Shown in pieces: positions 8,130 to 15,768 of a DNA stretch of 64,000 nucleotides. The position numbers and the translations under genes are program-made. The stretch's first letter is position 1. Every line of letters starts with the position of its first letter. The notes beneath the pieces are model-generated. The model made no database searches and had not been told where the DNA came from. It worked only from the letters and a program-made list of their open reading frames with translations. Source of the stretch: an uncultured Agathobaculum sp. (lineage in GTDB: Bacteria > Bacillota > Clostridia > Oscillospirales > Butyricicoccaceae); NCBI RefSeq assembly GCF_944380985.1, contig NZ_CALWJJ010000002.1, positions 186,001-250,000 of the forward strand, given 5' to 3'.

Positions 8130-9104
8130 ACAGAAAAGAAAAGGGCGAACACCAGAAGGAAGTAAGGCAGGGGCCTTACGAAGACGGCGCAACCCTTTCC
8201 GATTCTGAAAGGGGTGGCAGAAAGCCAAATGACACCGCAGAAAGGGGTGAGTCCAATGGTAACAGAAGAGACATCCTATTCGTTCGCGGGACTCGCCGCG
8301 GCGCTGTAACCGAAACGATCAAGGTGATAGCTGTAAAATGTGCGAGTTCCACATCCAAAAAACGAACCGCCTGAAAAGTGCGATCGGCTTGTAAAGATCG
8401 TAAAGGAACGGTACCTTGGAGGAAGTTATCCTCACGAATATTCATCCGTCAAACAGTATCGATACATACAAGCGGATCGAGGCAGCAGGAAAGTAAGGTT
8501 CCAGATACAGTAAGAACCCTGAAGCAATGCGCCGGCGAATGAAAACAGTATCCGAGCGATGCCTGCCAAACGCCATAAATCGTGCGCACCCAATAGGCCG
8601 ATGGGCATACTGATGAGTATGGTGACGCAGAGGCGGACCAGAGCACAGGACAGAGATCATATCAAAACCTGCTGAAAATGGTTCGGGCGCGGCAGAACGG
8701 AATCAAAGCGATCACCCGCCGAGAAGTGACGCATTGAAATTGACATAGAGTTCCGAAACGCAGTAAAGACAACCAACCGGAAGTGTACGAACAAACATTG
8801 GCCGGGTGGGTTCCGTGAACATAGGATGGTCAAAGATTGGCTTGCAAGAAAAGCCGCGATTTATTCATAATTCGATCGTCATATGGGGTAGGGGACGATC
8901 ATTATCCACTAGAAACAATACAGATTAGAGCGCGCGCTGCGCAATCGCATGGAGCAAGCGGTATTGCAATGAAAGCGCAGAAGGCGCAGCGGCTCTATAA
9001 TAAATCTATAATAAAAAATACAGCGGCCTTGTTGCTGCTGAGAGAAGAGCGATTATGGAAATCTGGATGTAAAAGGCCTCGTCGTATGACGGGGCCTTTA
9101 TTTT
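8130..9104 (+). ncRNA. Large structured non-coding RNA, about 975 nt, family not identified
   Basis: A whole kilobase without a credible protein gene is bounded by a consensus promoter and a 12-bp-stem terminator. The ends close on each other: 8149-8156 pairs with 9062-9070 (8 bp, one bulged A), directly before the terminator. Inside I can draw many local helices: 8162-8168/8173-8179 (7 bp), 8190-8199/8207-8216 (9 bp, one mismatch), 8246-8254/8289-8297 (9 bp), 8419-8423/8429-8433, 8606-8611/8616-8621, 8874-8880/8894-8900 (7 bp), and 8927-8931 plus 8936-8942 with 8984-8990 and 8992-8996. Linkers are purine-rich (GAAA, GTAA), as in ornate RNAs such as OLE, ROOL and GOLLD. The size is nearest those classes, but I cannot show homology. 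OLE neighbours (isoprenoid genes, OapA) are absent, and there is no group II intron domain V, RNase P or tmRNA signature. Confidence 0.75.
9072..9104 (+). terminator. Terminator of the large RNA
   Basis: A 12-bp stem (AAAGGCCTCGTC with GACGGGGCCTTT, one G-T) closes a GTAT tetraloop and is followed by ATTTT. The closing helix of the RNA ends only 2 nt before it. Confidence 0.9.
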
Positions 9105-9150
9105 GTATCAGGTAAAAAGCTATGCGTTTCCCGCCAGGAGAAACGGTGTG

Positions 9151-9849
9151 TTATTTTGCATCCGTCTTTTCGCCGCGCTGCGCATCGATCATATCGTAGA
9201 GCGCACTAAGCGCGTCAGACAGCGTGCCGACCGCGTCGATCAGGCCGAGCGTGACCGCCTGCTTGCCTGAAATCACCGTGCCGACGTCTGCGGTGAGCTG
9301 GCCGGTCTCGCGCATGAGCTGCTGCAGCCGCGCAGCGGAGATAGAGGAGTGAGCAGTGATAAAGTCCACAATGCGCTCCTGGATCTTAGCGAGGTACTCA
9401 AACGCCTGCGGCACAGCAATGATTGTGCCGTTCATGCGCACAGGATGGATGGTCATGGCGGCAGAGGAGGCGATAAAGCTTTTTTTGGCGGCTACGGCAA
9501 GCGGCACGCCAATCGAATGCCCGCCGCCCAGCACAAGCGACACGGACGGCTTGCGCATGCCCGCAATCAGCTCAGCGATGGCAAGGCCGGCTTCCACGTC
9601 TCCGCCTACGGTATTGAGCAGTACCAGCAGGCCGTCGATCTCCTCTGCCTGCTCAACTGCGGTGATTTGCGGGATCAGATGTTCGTATTTGGTGGTTTTA
9701 TTCTGTGCGGGCAGCTCCATATGCCCCTCGATCTGCCCGACGATCGTAATACAGTGCACGGTGCCGCGCGCGGTTTTGGAAGTGATCGAGCCGGTCTCGG
9801 CGATGGTGTTTTCCTCGGGCGCCCGGATCGACATGGTTTCATCCTGCAT
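9151..9849 (-). CDS. tepA: ClpP-like serine protease, TepA/YmfB family
   Basis: A 232-residue cytoplasmic protein of the ClpP/crotonase fold. Catalytic-type residues are visible: Ser112 in [12 protein letters not shown] and His135 in TIHPVRM, with [20 protein letters not shown] giving the oxyanion-strand region. Bacillus TepA is linked to protein export and spore protein processing, but its substrates are not well defined. The start at 9849 has AAGGGAG 8 nt upstream. It stands alone, leftward, between the large RNA and the DnaA-box cluster. Confidence 0.85.
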   Translation of the reverse strand: MQDETMSIRAPEENTIAETGSITSKTARGTVHCITIVGQIEGHMELPAQNKTTKYEHLIPQITAVEQAEEIDGLLVLLNTVGGDVEAGLAIAELIAGMRKPSVSLVLGGGHSIGVPLAVAAKKSFIASSAAMTIHPVRMNGTIIAVPQAFEYLAKIQERIVDFITAHSSISAARLQQLMRETGQLTADVGTVISGKQAVTLGLIDAVGTLSDALSALYDMIDAQRGEKTDAK

Positions 9850-10003
9850 GTTTATTCTCCCTTTTACACATAATCGGTTGCGTGGTACAGTCTTCCCGCA
9901 AAGCATGCAATTTATCCTGTCGCTCTAAGCTGCGGCGCGGATATTACAATCGGTAAACAGCAAAACCGCGCCCAAAGCCCCTTTGCAGGGATAATACGCC
10001 GAG

Positions 10004-10061
10004 TTATCCACGTTGTGCACAATGTTATCCACAAATAGCCTGTGGAGATCCTTGTGCATAA
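10004..10061. promoter_or_regulatory. Cluster of DnaA boxes
   Basis: Within 58 bp there are two exact TTATNCACA boxes (10025-10033 on plus; 10053-10061 on minus, as TTATGCACA), a one-mismatch box TTATCCACG (10004-10012), the palindrome TTGTGCACAA (10013-10022, one mismatch on each strand) and a weak box at 10041-10049. An AT-rich tract follows (10067-10083). The 337-bp gap between tepA and the cyclophilin gene holds this cluster and the cyclophilin promoter. There is no dnaA, dnaN or other origin gene in view, so a DnaA-titration or regulatory cluster is more likely than oriC. Confidence 0.7.
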
Positions 10062-10112
10062 GGTGGATTTTTTTGTAAATTAACGCGCAGAGTTTCATTA
10101 TGGTAACACCAC

Positions 10113-10141
10113 TTGCTGTGCGCGGTGAAATTTGGTACAAT
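10113..10141 (+). promoter_or_regulatory. Promoter of the cyclophilin gene
   Basis: TTGCTG, a 17-bp spacer ending TGG, then TACAAT (extended -10). It starts about 50 bp right of the DnaA-box cluster, so DnaA binding could affect it. Confidence 0.6.
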
Positions 10142-10186
10142 ATATATAAATATCCGCGTCTAAGCGGCAATAATGGAGTGATAGAA

Positions 10187-10705
10187 ATGAGCAATCCGAT
10201 CGTCACGATCAAAATGGAGCAGGGCGGCGTCATCCGGGCCGAGCTGTATCCCGAGGTAGCGCCCAATACGGTGCGCAATTTTATCGCGCTCATCCAGAAA
10301 GGGTTTTATAACGGCACAATTTTTCACCGCGTCATCCCTGGGTTTATGATCCAGGGTGGCGACCCGGAGGGCACCGGCATGGGCGGCCCCGGGTATGAGA
10401 TTCGCGGCGAGTTTACCGACAACGGCTTTCGCAACGATTTAAAGCATATCCGCGGCGTGCTTTCCATGGCGCGTACCGCAGTGCCGGATTCCGCAGGTAG
10501 CCAGTTTTTCATCATGACTGAGGACTCGCCTCATTTGGACGGGCAGTATGCCTCTTTCGGCAAGGTGACCGATGGAATGGACGTTGTAGACGCGATCGTC
10601 AACGCCCCGCGCGACTGGCATGATCGCCCCCGCCAGGAACAGCGCATGAAGACGGTAACTGTGGATACGATGGGCGTGGAATACGAGGCGCCCGAAACCC
10701 TGTAA
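10187..10705 (+). CDS. Peptidyl-prolyl cis-trans isomerase, cyclophilin type
   Basis: A 172-residue cytoplasmic cyclophilin that speeds proline isomerisation during folding. The core signature is intact: FHRVIPGFMIQGGDPEGTG, then SMARTAVPDSAGSQFFIMT and LDGQYASFGKVTDGMDVVD. There is no signal peptide. GGAG lies about 9 nt before the ATG at 10187; the longer upstream reading crosses the promoter. The next gene begins 22 bp downstream. Confidence 0.95.
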   Translation: MSNPIVTIKMEQGGVIRAELYPEVAPNTVRNFIALIQKGFYNGTIFHRVIPGFMIQGGDPEGTGMGGPGYEIRGEFTDNGFRNDLKHIRGVLSMARTAVPDSAGSQFFIMTEDSPHLDGQYASFGKVTDGMDVVDAIVNAPRDWHDRPRQEQRMKTVTVDTMGVEYEAPETL

Positions 10706-10727
10706 TTTAGAAAGAAGGGGACCGGCA

Positions 10728-11465
10728 TTGTATTATACCAATAAGGAGATTTTTATCCTGTCCGCCGTCGGCTGCATGGACACCGAGCGCGATGGGCTGG
10801 AATCCATTCTTGCCGGCAATGATGAGGGTGCAAAGGGCTGCTGTCTGTCGGTTGATATGACCGCGGACGGCATTGCTGTGCTTTCATCGGATGGATATTG
10901 CACTGCGACCGACGGCACGCAGATGAATATTGTAGATTACAGCTATGCCGAGTTGCATCAGGCGGCGCCCCAGCTCATTCCGGCTGGACAGGCCATCGAG
11001 CTTGCGCGCACCTGCCAGGCTAAAATCGCGATTACCGTGCATAATCAGACGCTGCTGCCGCAGCTGCGCATGACGTTGCGCCATGCGGGCCTGCTGGATG
11101 ACACGATCTTTGTCGGCCTGGGTCTGGTAGAGGCGGCGCGCATTGCGGTGGCCAATCCGGATCTGCATATCATGGGTGAGCTGCCCGCACTGCCGGATAA
11201 TATCGATGCGCTGGTGGGCGCGGCGCAAACAACCGGGCTATTCGGCCTGCGCGCAGCGCCGGCCGATCTGACGCCCAGGCTGCTCCGGGCATGCCGTCAG
11301 GCCGGCCTGTTTACCATGAGCCTGCAAACCAATAATGAAAAATCTTTGGCAATGCTGATCCAAAATGGGGTCAATTTTATCGAGACCGCGCGGCCGGATA
11401 TTGCCGCCATGCTGTTGCCCGAGGGCGAGGCTCAAGCACACCAGATTCCGCTGATGCGGTATTGA
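10728..11465 (+). CDS. Glycerophosphodiester phosphodiesterase-like protein with degenerate active site
   Basis: A 245-residue protein that lays out like a GDPD TIM barrel: an early glycine-containing strand, GAKGCCLSVDMTADGIAVLSS (the place of GAD-IE-DV-TKDG-V-HD), later barrel strands, and a C-terminal GLFTMSLQTNN and NGVNFIETARPDI. The family's catalytic HRG and HD histidines are replaced (SAVGC near residue 14 and LSSDG near residue 53), and the metal-binding Glu is Ser. It is therefore unlikely to hydrolyse phosphodiesters. The start is TTG with AAGAAGGGG upstream. It lies 22 bp after the cyclophilin gene and before a terminator. Confidence 0.6.
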   Translation: MYYTNKEIFILSAVGCMDTERDGLESILAGNDEGAKGCCLSVDMTADGIAVLSSDGYCTATDGTQMNIVDYSYAELHQAAPQLIPAGQAIELARTCQAKIAITVHNQTLLPQLRMTLRHAGLLDDTIFVGLGLVEAARIAVANPDLHIMGELPALPDNIDALVGAAQTTGLFGLRAAPADLTPRLLRACRQAGLFTMSLQTNNEKSLAMLIQNGVNFIETARPDIAAMLLPEGEAQAHQIPLMRY

Positions 11466-11527
11466 GCCGATCGCTTTCGACTGATTGGATCAATGATAAG
11501 TGCGGCCGTGCGCCGCAGGCATATAAG

Positions 11528-11560
11528 AGGGGAGAAACCGCAGTTTCTCCCCTTATTTTT
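11528..11560 (+). terminator. Terminator of the cyclophilin-GDPD unit
   Basis: AGGGGAGAAAC pairs with GTTTCTCCCCT around CGCA, followed by TATTTTT. Confidence 0.9.
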
Positions 11561-11632
11561 CACTATGGCCGTTTGACAGGCTCAAATGGCCGCTGTTGTC
11601 AGCCTTTTGGGCTTTTCCCTTGCGAAAAATTG

Positions 11633-11641
11633 TGCTATAAT
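11633..11641 (+). promoter_or_regulatory. Extended -10 promoter of the ABC-F gene
   Basis: TGCTATAAT lies 40 bp ahead of the GTG start; the -35 region (TTTTCC, 17-bp spacer) is weak. Confidence 0.55.
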
Positions 11642-11680
11642 ACTACTGATTACCAAAAATGCGAAAGGAGCTCGCCTCAC

Positions 11681-13603
11681 GTGGCCGACATCTCTGTACA
11701 AAACTTAACAAAATATTACGGAGACCGCCTGATCCTGCAAAACATTTCGTTTGACGTGCAGCAGGGGGAAAAGGTCGCCATTTTGGGCGCGAACGGCGCC
11801 GGAAAAACTACGCTGCTGCATATCCTGACCGGTCGTTTGCCGTATGACGGCGGGCATGTTTCTCTTGGATCGGGTAGAAATGCAGGTGTGATCGATCAAA
11901 TGCCGGATTTTCCGCCCGAGTCTACGGTTGAGGACGTGCTGCGTCTGGCCTTTCGCGCCTCGGACGAGGTTGTAGCGGCTATGGATGCGCTGACCGACGA
12001 GATGGAGCGCCGGCCGGACGATGTTTCGCTGCTCCGGCGCTACGCACAGCTTGAGACCCGGCTCGAAATTCTCGGCGGCTACAACCGTGATTTCGAGGTC
12101 GACCGCGTGTGCAACGGCCTGGATATTCCGCAGGCCATGCGCACGCAGCGGTTTGCGCTGCTCTCAGGCGGGGAAAAGACACGCATTAACCTGGCGCGCA
12201 TCATACTTGAGCAGACCGATATCTTGCTGCTTGACGAGCCGACCAACCATCTCGACATGGATGCGGTGGACTGGCTGGGCAAATACCTTGAAAGCTATCG
12301 CGGCACCGTGCTTATCATTTCACACGATCGGTGGTTCATCGATCAGTGCTGCGACCGCGTGATCGAGATTCACGATTGCACTTGCGATTTTTATAATGGC
12401 AACTATTCGTATTACGCGGTTGAGCGTGAGCGCCGGCGCGAGGAGCAGCGCAAACACCATGAGCACGAGTTAGCCGAAAAAAAACGGCTTGAGGCGGTCG
12501 CGCGCATCATGCACGAGCATGGCACCGAGCACCTGGCGAAGCGCGCGGCCTCGATCGAAAAGCGCATCGCGCGCATGACGGTGACCGACCGGCCCAAAAA
12601 GGATAAAAGGATGACCGTCACCTTTGGCGACCCAAACTACGAGACCGAAGAGGTATTAAAGGTTCGGAATATTACAAAGAGTTATCAAGGCCGACAAATA
12701 TTACGTGATGTTTCGTTTAACATCCGCAACCGAGAGCGCGTTGCGCTGCTGGGGGAGAACGGTGCCGGCAAGACCACGCTGCTGAAGATTCTGCTTGGTG
12801 AGGAGATGCCGGAGGAGGGCGTCATCCGCAGGGGCGTGGGGCTGCGGCCCGCCTACCTGCCGCAGCAAGTGTATTTTGCAAACCCGCACCGCAATCTGAT
12901 CGACACGCTGATCTATGATAAAAACGTGTCTATGCAGACGGCGCGGAGCCGGCTGGGTTCGTTCCAGTTCACAGGTGAGGAGCAGCTTAAAACCGTGGAT
13001 ATGCTCTCGGGCGGGGAAAAGAGCCGTCTGCGCCTATGTGAGCTAATGTATGACCCCTTAAATTTCCTAATTCTGGACGAGCCAACCAACCACCTCGATC
13101 TTGCCAGCCGTGAGTGGATTGAAGAGGCGGTTGAGGCGTTTGACGGCACGCTGCTTTTTGTCTCGCACGACCGGTATTTTGTCGAGCGGTTTGCAACCCG
13201 CGTGCTGTATCTGGAAAATGGCGCTCTGACCGATTTTACCGGCACATATTCGGATTTTCTGCAATACCGTCAGAGCGGGCGGCTGCCAGAGCACCCCGCG
13301 CCGCAGACGAAGCGAAAAAAGCCTACACCTCCGGCGCTGGACGATGTGCCCCGTCCGCCCGAAAAGCCGAAACGCACGGGCGGTACAAAAATCCTGCAAA
13401 AGCAGCTGAGCACGCTCGAGCGCGAGATCGCGCAGCTTGAGCAGCAGTCGGCCGAGCTTGAGCAGCAGATGATCCGCGCGTCCTCCGATTCAGTGCGTCT
13501 GCTCGAGCTGATGGGTGAAAAGGAGCAATGCGACGAGACGCTCGCCGCCAAGATGGACGAGTGGGAGGCGGTTGCGGCCAAGCTGGAGGAGATGCAGCAA
13601 TGA
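11681..13603 (+). CDS. ABC-F family ATPase (Uup/YdiF-like)
   Basis: A 640-residue soluble protein with two ABC ATPase domains and no membrane domain, the ABC-F plan; such proteins act on the ribosome. Domain 1 has GANGAGKTTLL and LLDEPTNHLDMD; domain 2 has GENGAGKTTLLK, LSGGEKSRLRL and LDEPTNHLDLAS. An Arg/Lys-rich linker separates them (about residues 240-320). The C-terminus is a coiled coil (LEREIAQLEQQSAELEQQM), as in Uup and YdiF. I do not see the long specific linker of antibiotic-resistance ABC-F types, so a housekeeping role is more likely. The GTG at 11681 follows GAAAGGAG; its stop overlaps the next ATG by 4 nt (ATGA). Confidence 0.93.
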   Translation: MADISVQNLTKYYGDRLILQNISFDVQQGEKVAILGANGAGKTTLLHILTGRLPYDGGHVSLGSGRNAGVIDQMPDFPPESTVEDVLRLAFRASDEVVAAMDALTDEMERRPDDVSLLRRYAQLETRLEILGGYNRDFEVDRVCNGLDIPQAMRTQRFALLSGGEKTRINLARIILEQTDILLLDEPTNHLDMDAVDWLGKYLESYRGTVLIISHDRWFIDQCCDRVIEIHDCTCDFYNGNYSYYAVERERRREEQRKHHEHELAEKKRLEAVARIMHEHGTEHLAKRAASIEKRIARMTVTDRPKKDKRMTVTFGDPNYETEEVLKVRNITKSYQGRQILRDVSFNIRNRERVALLGENGAGKTTLLKILLGEEMPEEGVIRRGVGLRPAYLPQQVYFANPHRNLIDTLIYDKNVSMQTARSRLGSFQFTGEEQLKTVDMLSGGEKSRLRLCELMYDPLNFLILDEPTNHLDLASREWIEEAVEAFDGTLLFVSHDRYFVERFATRVLYLENGALTDFTGTYSDFLQYRQSGRLPEHPAPQTKRKKPTPPALDDVPRPPEKPKRTGGTKILQKQLSTLEREIAQLEQQSAELEQQMIRASSDSVRLLELMGEKEQCDETLAAKMDEWEAVAAKLEEMQQ

Positions 13604-14349
13604 TTGAGAGAAGAGCGTGGTTAGCGCTGGCGGCGGTGTGCGCCTTAGGCGGCGTGATCCAGCTGCCGTGGGCGCCGTCACGATTCGGCGGGGTGTTTCT
13701 GCTCGCGCTGGCCGTGGGCTGCGCGGGCGAATGGCTCGTGCTGCGTCTACAGAAGCGATACAAAGCCTGCCGTATGCTGTCTGTCGCTGGCCGCGTGCTG
13801 TTTGGATTGTTTGTCGCGTCGTTTGTCGCGATACAGGGCGTGATCGCGCTTGGCATGCGCGCCGATCCTGCGGCCGCGCAGGCTGACTACCTACTTGTGC
13901 TTGGTGCGCGGGTCAATCCGGATGGACAGCCGTCCGCAGCGCTGGCGGCGCGGCTGGATACGGCGTATGACTTTATGCAGGCACATCCGGATGTGATAGC
14001 GATTCTTTGCGGTGGGCAAGGGGATAATGAGCCGCGCCCGGAAGCCGAGGCGATGTATGAATACCTGACAGACAAAGGGATGGACGGCAGCCGCCTGATG
14101 CTGGAGGATGAATCGAGTAACACCATACAAAACATTGCCAATGCCCGCACGCTGATTGGCGAGGGGCACAGGACGGCGGTCGTGACGAGCGACTACCACC
14201 TGGCTCGCGCCCGCATGTTGATGGAGCGCGGCGGACTGGATGCGTGCGGCATTCCTGCGCCGACACCCTATCCCGGGCAGTGGATCTCGGTGCGGTGCCG
14301 GGAGTATTGCTCGATTTTGGGGCTGATGCTGACCGGCAGATGGTCGTAA
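13600..14349 (+). CDS. DUF218 / YdcF-like membrane protein
   Basis: A 249-residue protein with three hydrophobic helices in the first 85 residues, then a soluble DUF218 domain. The family marks are LLVLGARVNPDGQPS, LCGGQGDNE, ESSNTIQNIANA and VTSDYHLARARMLM. Members (YdcF, SanA, ElyC) are linked to envelope polysaccharide or vancomycin sensitivity, but the reaction is unknown. It is translationally coupled to the ABC-F gene (ATGA overlap). Confidence 0.85.
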   Translation: MIERRAWLALAAVCALGGVIQLPWAPSRFGGVFLLALAVGCAGEWLVLRLQKRYKACRMLSVAGRVLFGLFVASFVAIQGVIALGMRADPAAAQADYLLVLGARVNPDGQPSAALAARLDTAYDFMQAHPDVIAILCGGQGDNEPRPEAEAMYEYLTDKGMDGSRLMLEDESSNTIQNIANARTLIGEGHRTAVVTSDYHLARARMLMERGGLDACGIPAPTPYPGQWISVRCREYCSILGLMLTGRWS

Positions 14350-14398
14350 CGCCATCCGCACCGCGCCAAAATGATGAAAAACGAGAAGTGATCGAAAT

Positions 14399-15463
14399 AT
14401 GTTTGAAAAAGTAAATGCACTATGCCAGCGTATGGACGAGCTGGAGGCGCGTTTGTCCGAGCCGGGGCTGTATGACGATCCTGACCGGGCGGCAAAGCTG
14501 CTGCGCGAGCGAAACGAGCTTGCGCCGATCGTCGAGGCGTTTCGCGCATATGAGCGGGCAAAGCAGGCACAGATGGATGCGCTGGATATGCTGTCCGACC
14601 CGGATATGAAAGAGCTAGCGCAGGAGGAGCTGCAGCAGGCTAAAGCAGATATGGCGCGGCTTGAGGACGAGCTCAAGATTCTGCTGCTGCCCAAAGACCC
14701 CAACGACGATAAGAATATCTTTGTCGAGATCCGCGGCGGTGCGGGCGGTGAGGAGAGCGCGCTGTTTGCTGCCGACCTGTACCGCATGTATACGATGTAT
14801 GCGGCTGCGCGCGGCTGGCAGACCGAGGTGATGAGCGTTTCGGAGACCGAGCTTGGCGGCTATAAGGAGATCGTGTTTCGTGTGGCGGGCGACAGAGTTT
14901 ATTCGCGCCTGAAGTTTGAAAGCGGCGTGCACCGCGTGCAGCGCGTGCCCGAGACCGAGAGCCAGGGCCGGGTGCACACTTCGACCACAACGGTCGCTGT
15001 GCTGCCCGAGGCCGAGGAGGTAGATTTCTACCTCGATCCGAACGATCTGCGCATTGATACCTTCCGATCATCCGGCGCGGGCGGTCAGCATATTAATAAA
15101 ACGTCGTCCGCTATCCGCATCACACACCTGCCGACCGGCACGGTCGTCGAGTGCCAGGACGAGCGCAGCCAACATAAAAACCGCGACAAAGCCATGCGCG
15201 TGCTGCGCGCGCGGCTGTATGAGGCGGAGGTGGCAAAGCAACAGGCCGCCATCGCTGCTGACCGCAAAAGCCAGGTTGGTACGGGCGATCGGTCTGAGCG
15301 CATTCGCACCTATAACTACCCGGAAAACCGCGTGTCCGACCACCGCATCAAGCTGACCATTTACAAGCTCGACCAGTTCTTAAACGGCGATATGGATGAG
15401 ATTTTGGACGCGCTTATAGCGGCTGACACCGCAGAAAAGCTCAAGATGCAAAGTGAGGCGTAA
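14399..15463 (+). CDS. prfA: Peptide chain release factor 1
   Basis: RF1 reads UAA and UAG stops and triggers release of the finished peptide. The 354-residue protein has the GGQ hydrolysis motif at residues 228-230 ([15 protein letters not shown]). The codon-recognition tripeptide is P-E-T at 184-186 within [16 protein letters not shown], where PAT or PVT is usual; the P-x-T form marks it as RF1 rather than RF2. GAGAAGTG precedes the ATG. The methyltransferase gene prmC, often beside prfA, is not here. Next comes a small membrane protein and the tRNA-modification gene ywlC. Confidence 0.97.
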   Translation: MFEKVNALCQRMDELEARLSEPGLYDDPDRAAKLLRERNELAPIVEAFRAYERAKQAQMDALDMLSDPDMKELAQEELQQAKADMARLEDELKILLLPKDPNDDKNIFVEIRGGAGGEESALFAADLYRMYTMYAAARGWQTEVMSVSETELGGYKEIVFRVAGDRVYSRLKFESGVHRVQRVPETESQGRVHTSTTTVAVLPEAEEVDFYLDPNDLRIDTFRSSGAGGQHINKTSSAIRITHLPTGTVVECQDERSQHKNRDKAMRVLRARLYEAEVAKQQAAIAADRKSQVGTGDRSERIRTYNYPENRVSDHRIKLTIYKLDQFLNGDMDEILDALIAADTAEKLKMQSEA

Positions 15464-15493
15464 CCCCTCTTTTTTGGAAAGGAGATTTTTAGC

Positions 15494-15700
15494 ATGAACG
15501 AACTTACCGCACTTTGGCAGGCTGCGCCCTGGCTGGTGGCCGGCGGCGCGCTGGTGATCATCAACATTGTGCTGCTGATTATGAATTTGACAAAAAAGCT
15601 GATCTTTTTGGCGATCGGCGCCATTTTGATCGCGCTTGGGATATACACTGGCCTTATCGAGCCGCCGGCGGTGCTGCTGGCGCTGCCGATGATGTCCTGA
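15494..15700 (+). CDS. Small two-helix membrane protein, function unknown
   Basis: 68 residues, almost all hydrophobic. Helix 1 spans about residues 12-32, a short basic turn TKK follows, and helix 2 spans about 36-62. A strong GGAAAGGAG ribosome site precedes the ATG, which supports translation. It lies 30 bp after prfA and 69 bp before the Sua5 gene on the same strand. I recognise no family. Confidence 0.75.
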   Translation: MNELTALWQAAPWLVAGGALVIINIVLLIMNLTKKLIFLAIGAILIALGIYTGLIEPPAVLLALPMMS

Positions 15701-15768
15701 TGATGCAATACATCGGATAAAACGGGCGCGATGGCAAAGAATAATATCTACTGACAGAAGTTTGATTT

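Noticed and set aside
8130-9104. Group II intron, RNase P, tmRNA or OLE as identity of the large RNA
   Set aside because: No domain V hairpin or reverse transcriptase, no RNase P core motif, no tRNA-like ends, and no OapA or isoprenoid neighbours.
8837-9115. 92-codon rightward open frame in the large RNA region
   Set aside because: It runs through the terminator hairpin, has no ribosome site and no domain; the region is better explained as RNA.
10004-10061. Chromosomal origin oriC
   Set aside because: DnaA boxes are dense, but dnaA, dnaN, rpmH and gyrase genes are all absent and the clear AT-rich unwinding region is short.
9925-10293. 122-codon leftward open frame covering the DnaA boxes
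   Set aside because: No domain, and it overlaps the divergent cyclophilin start and promoter.
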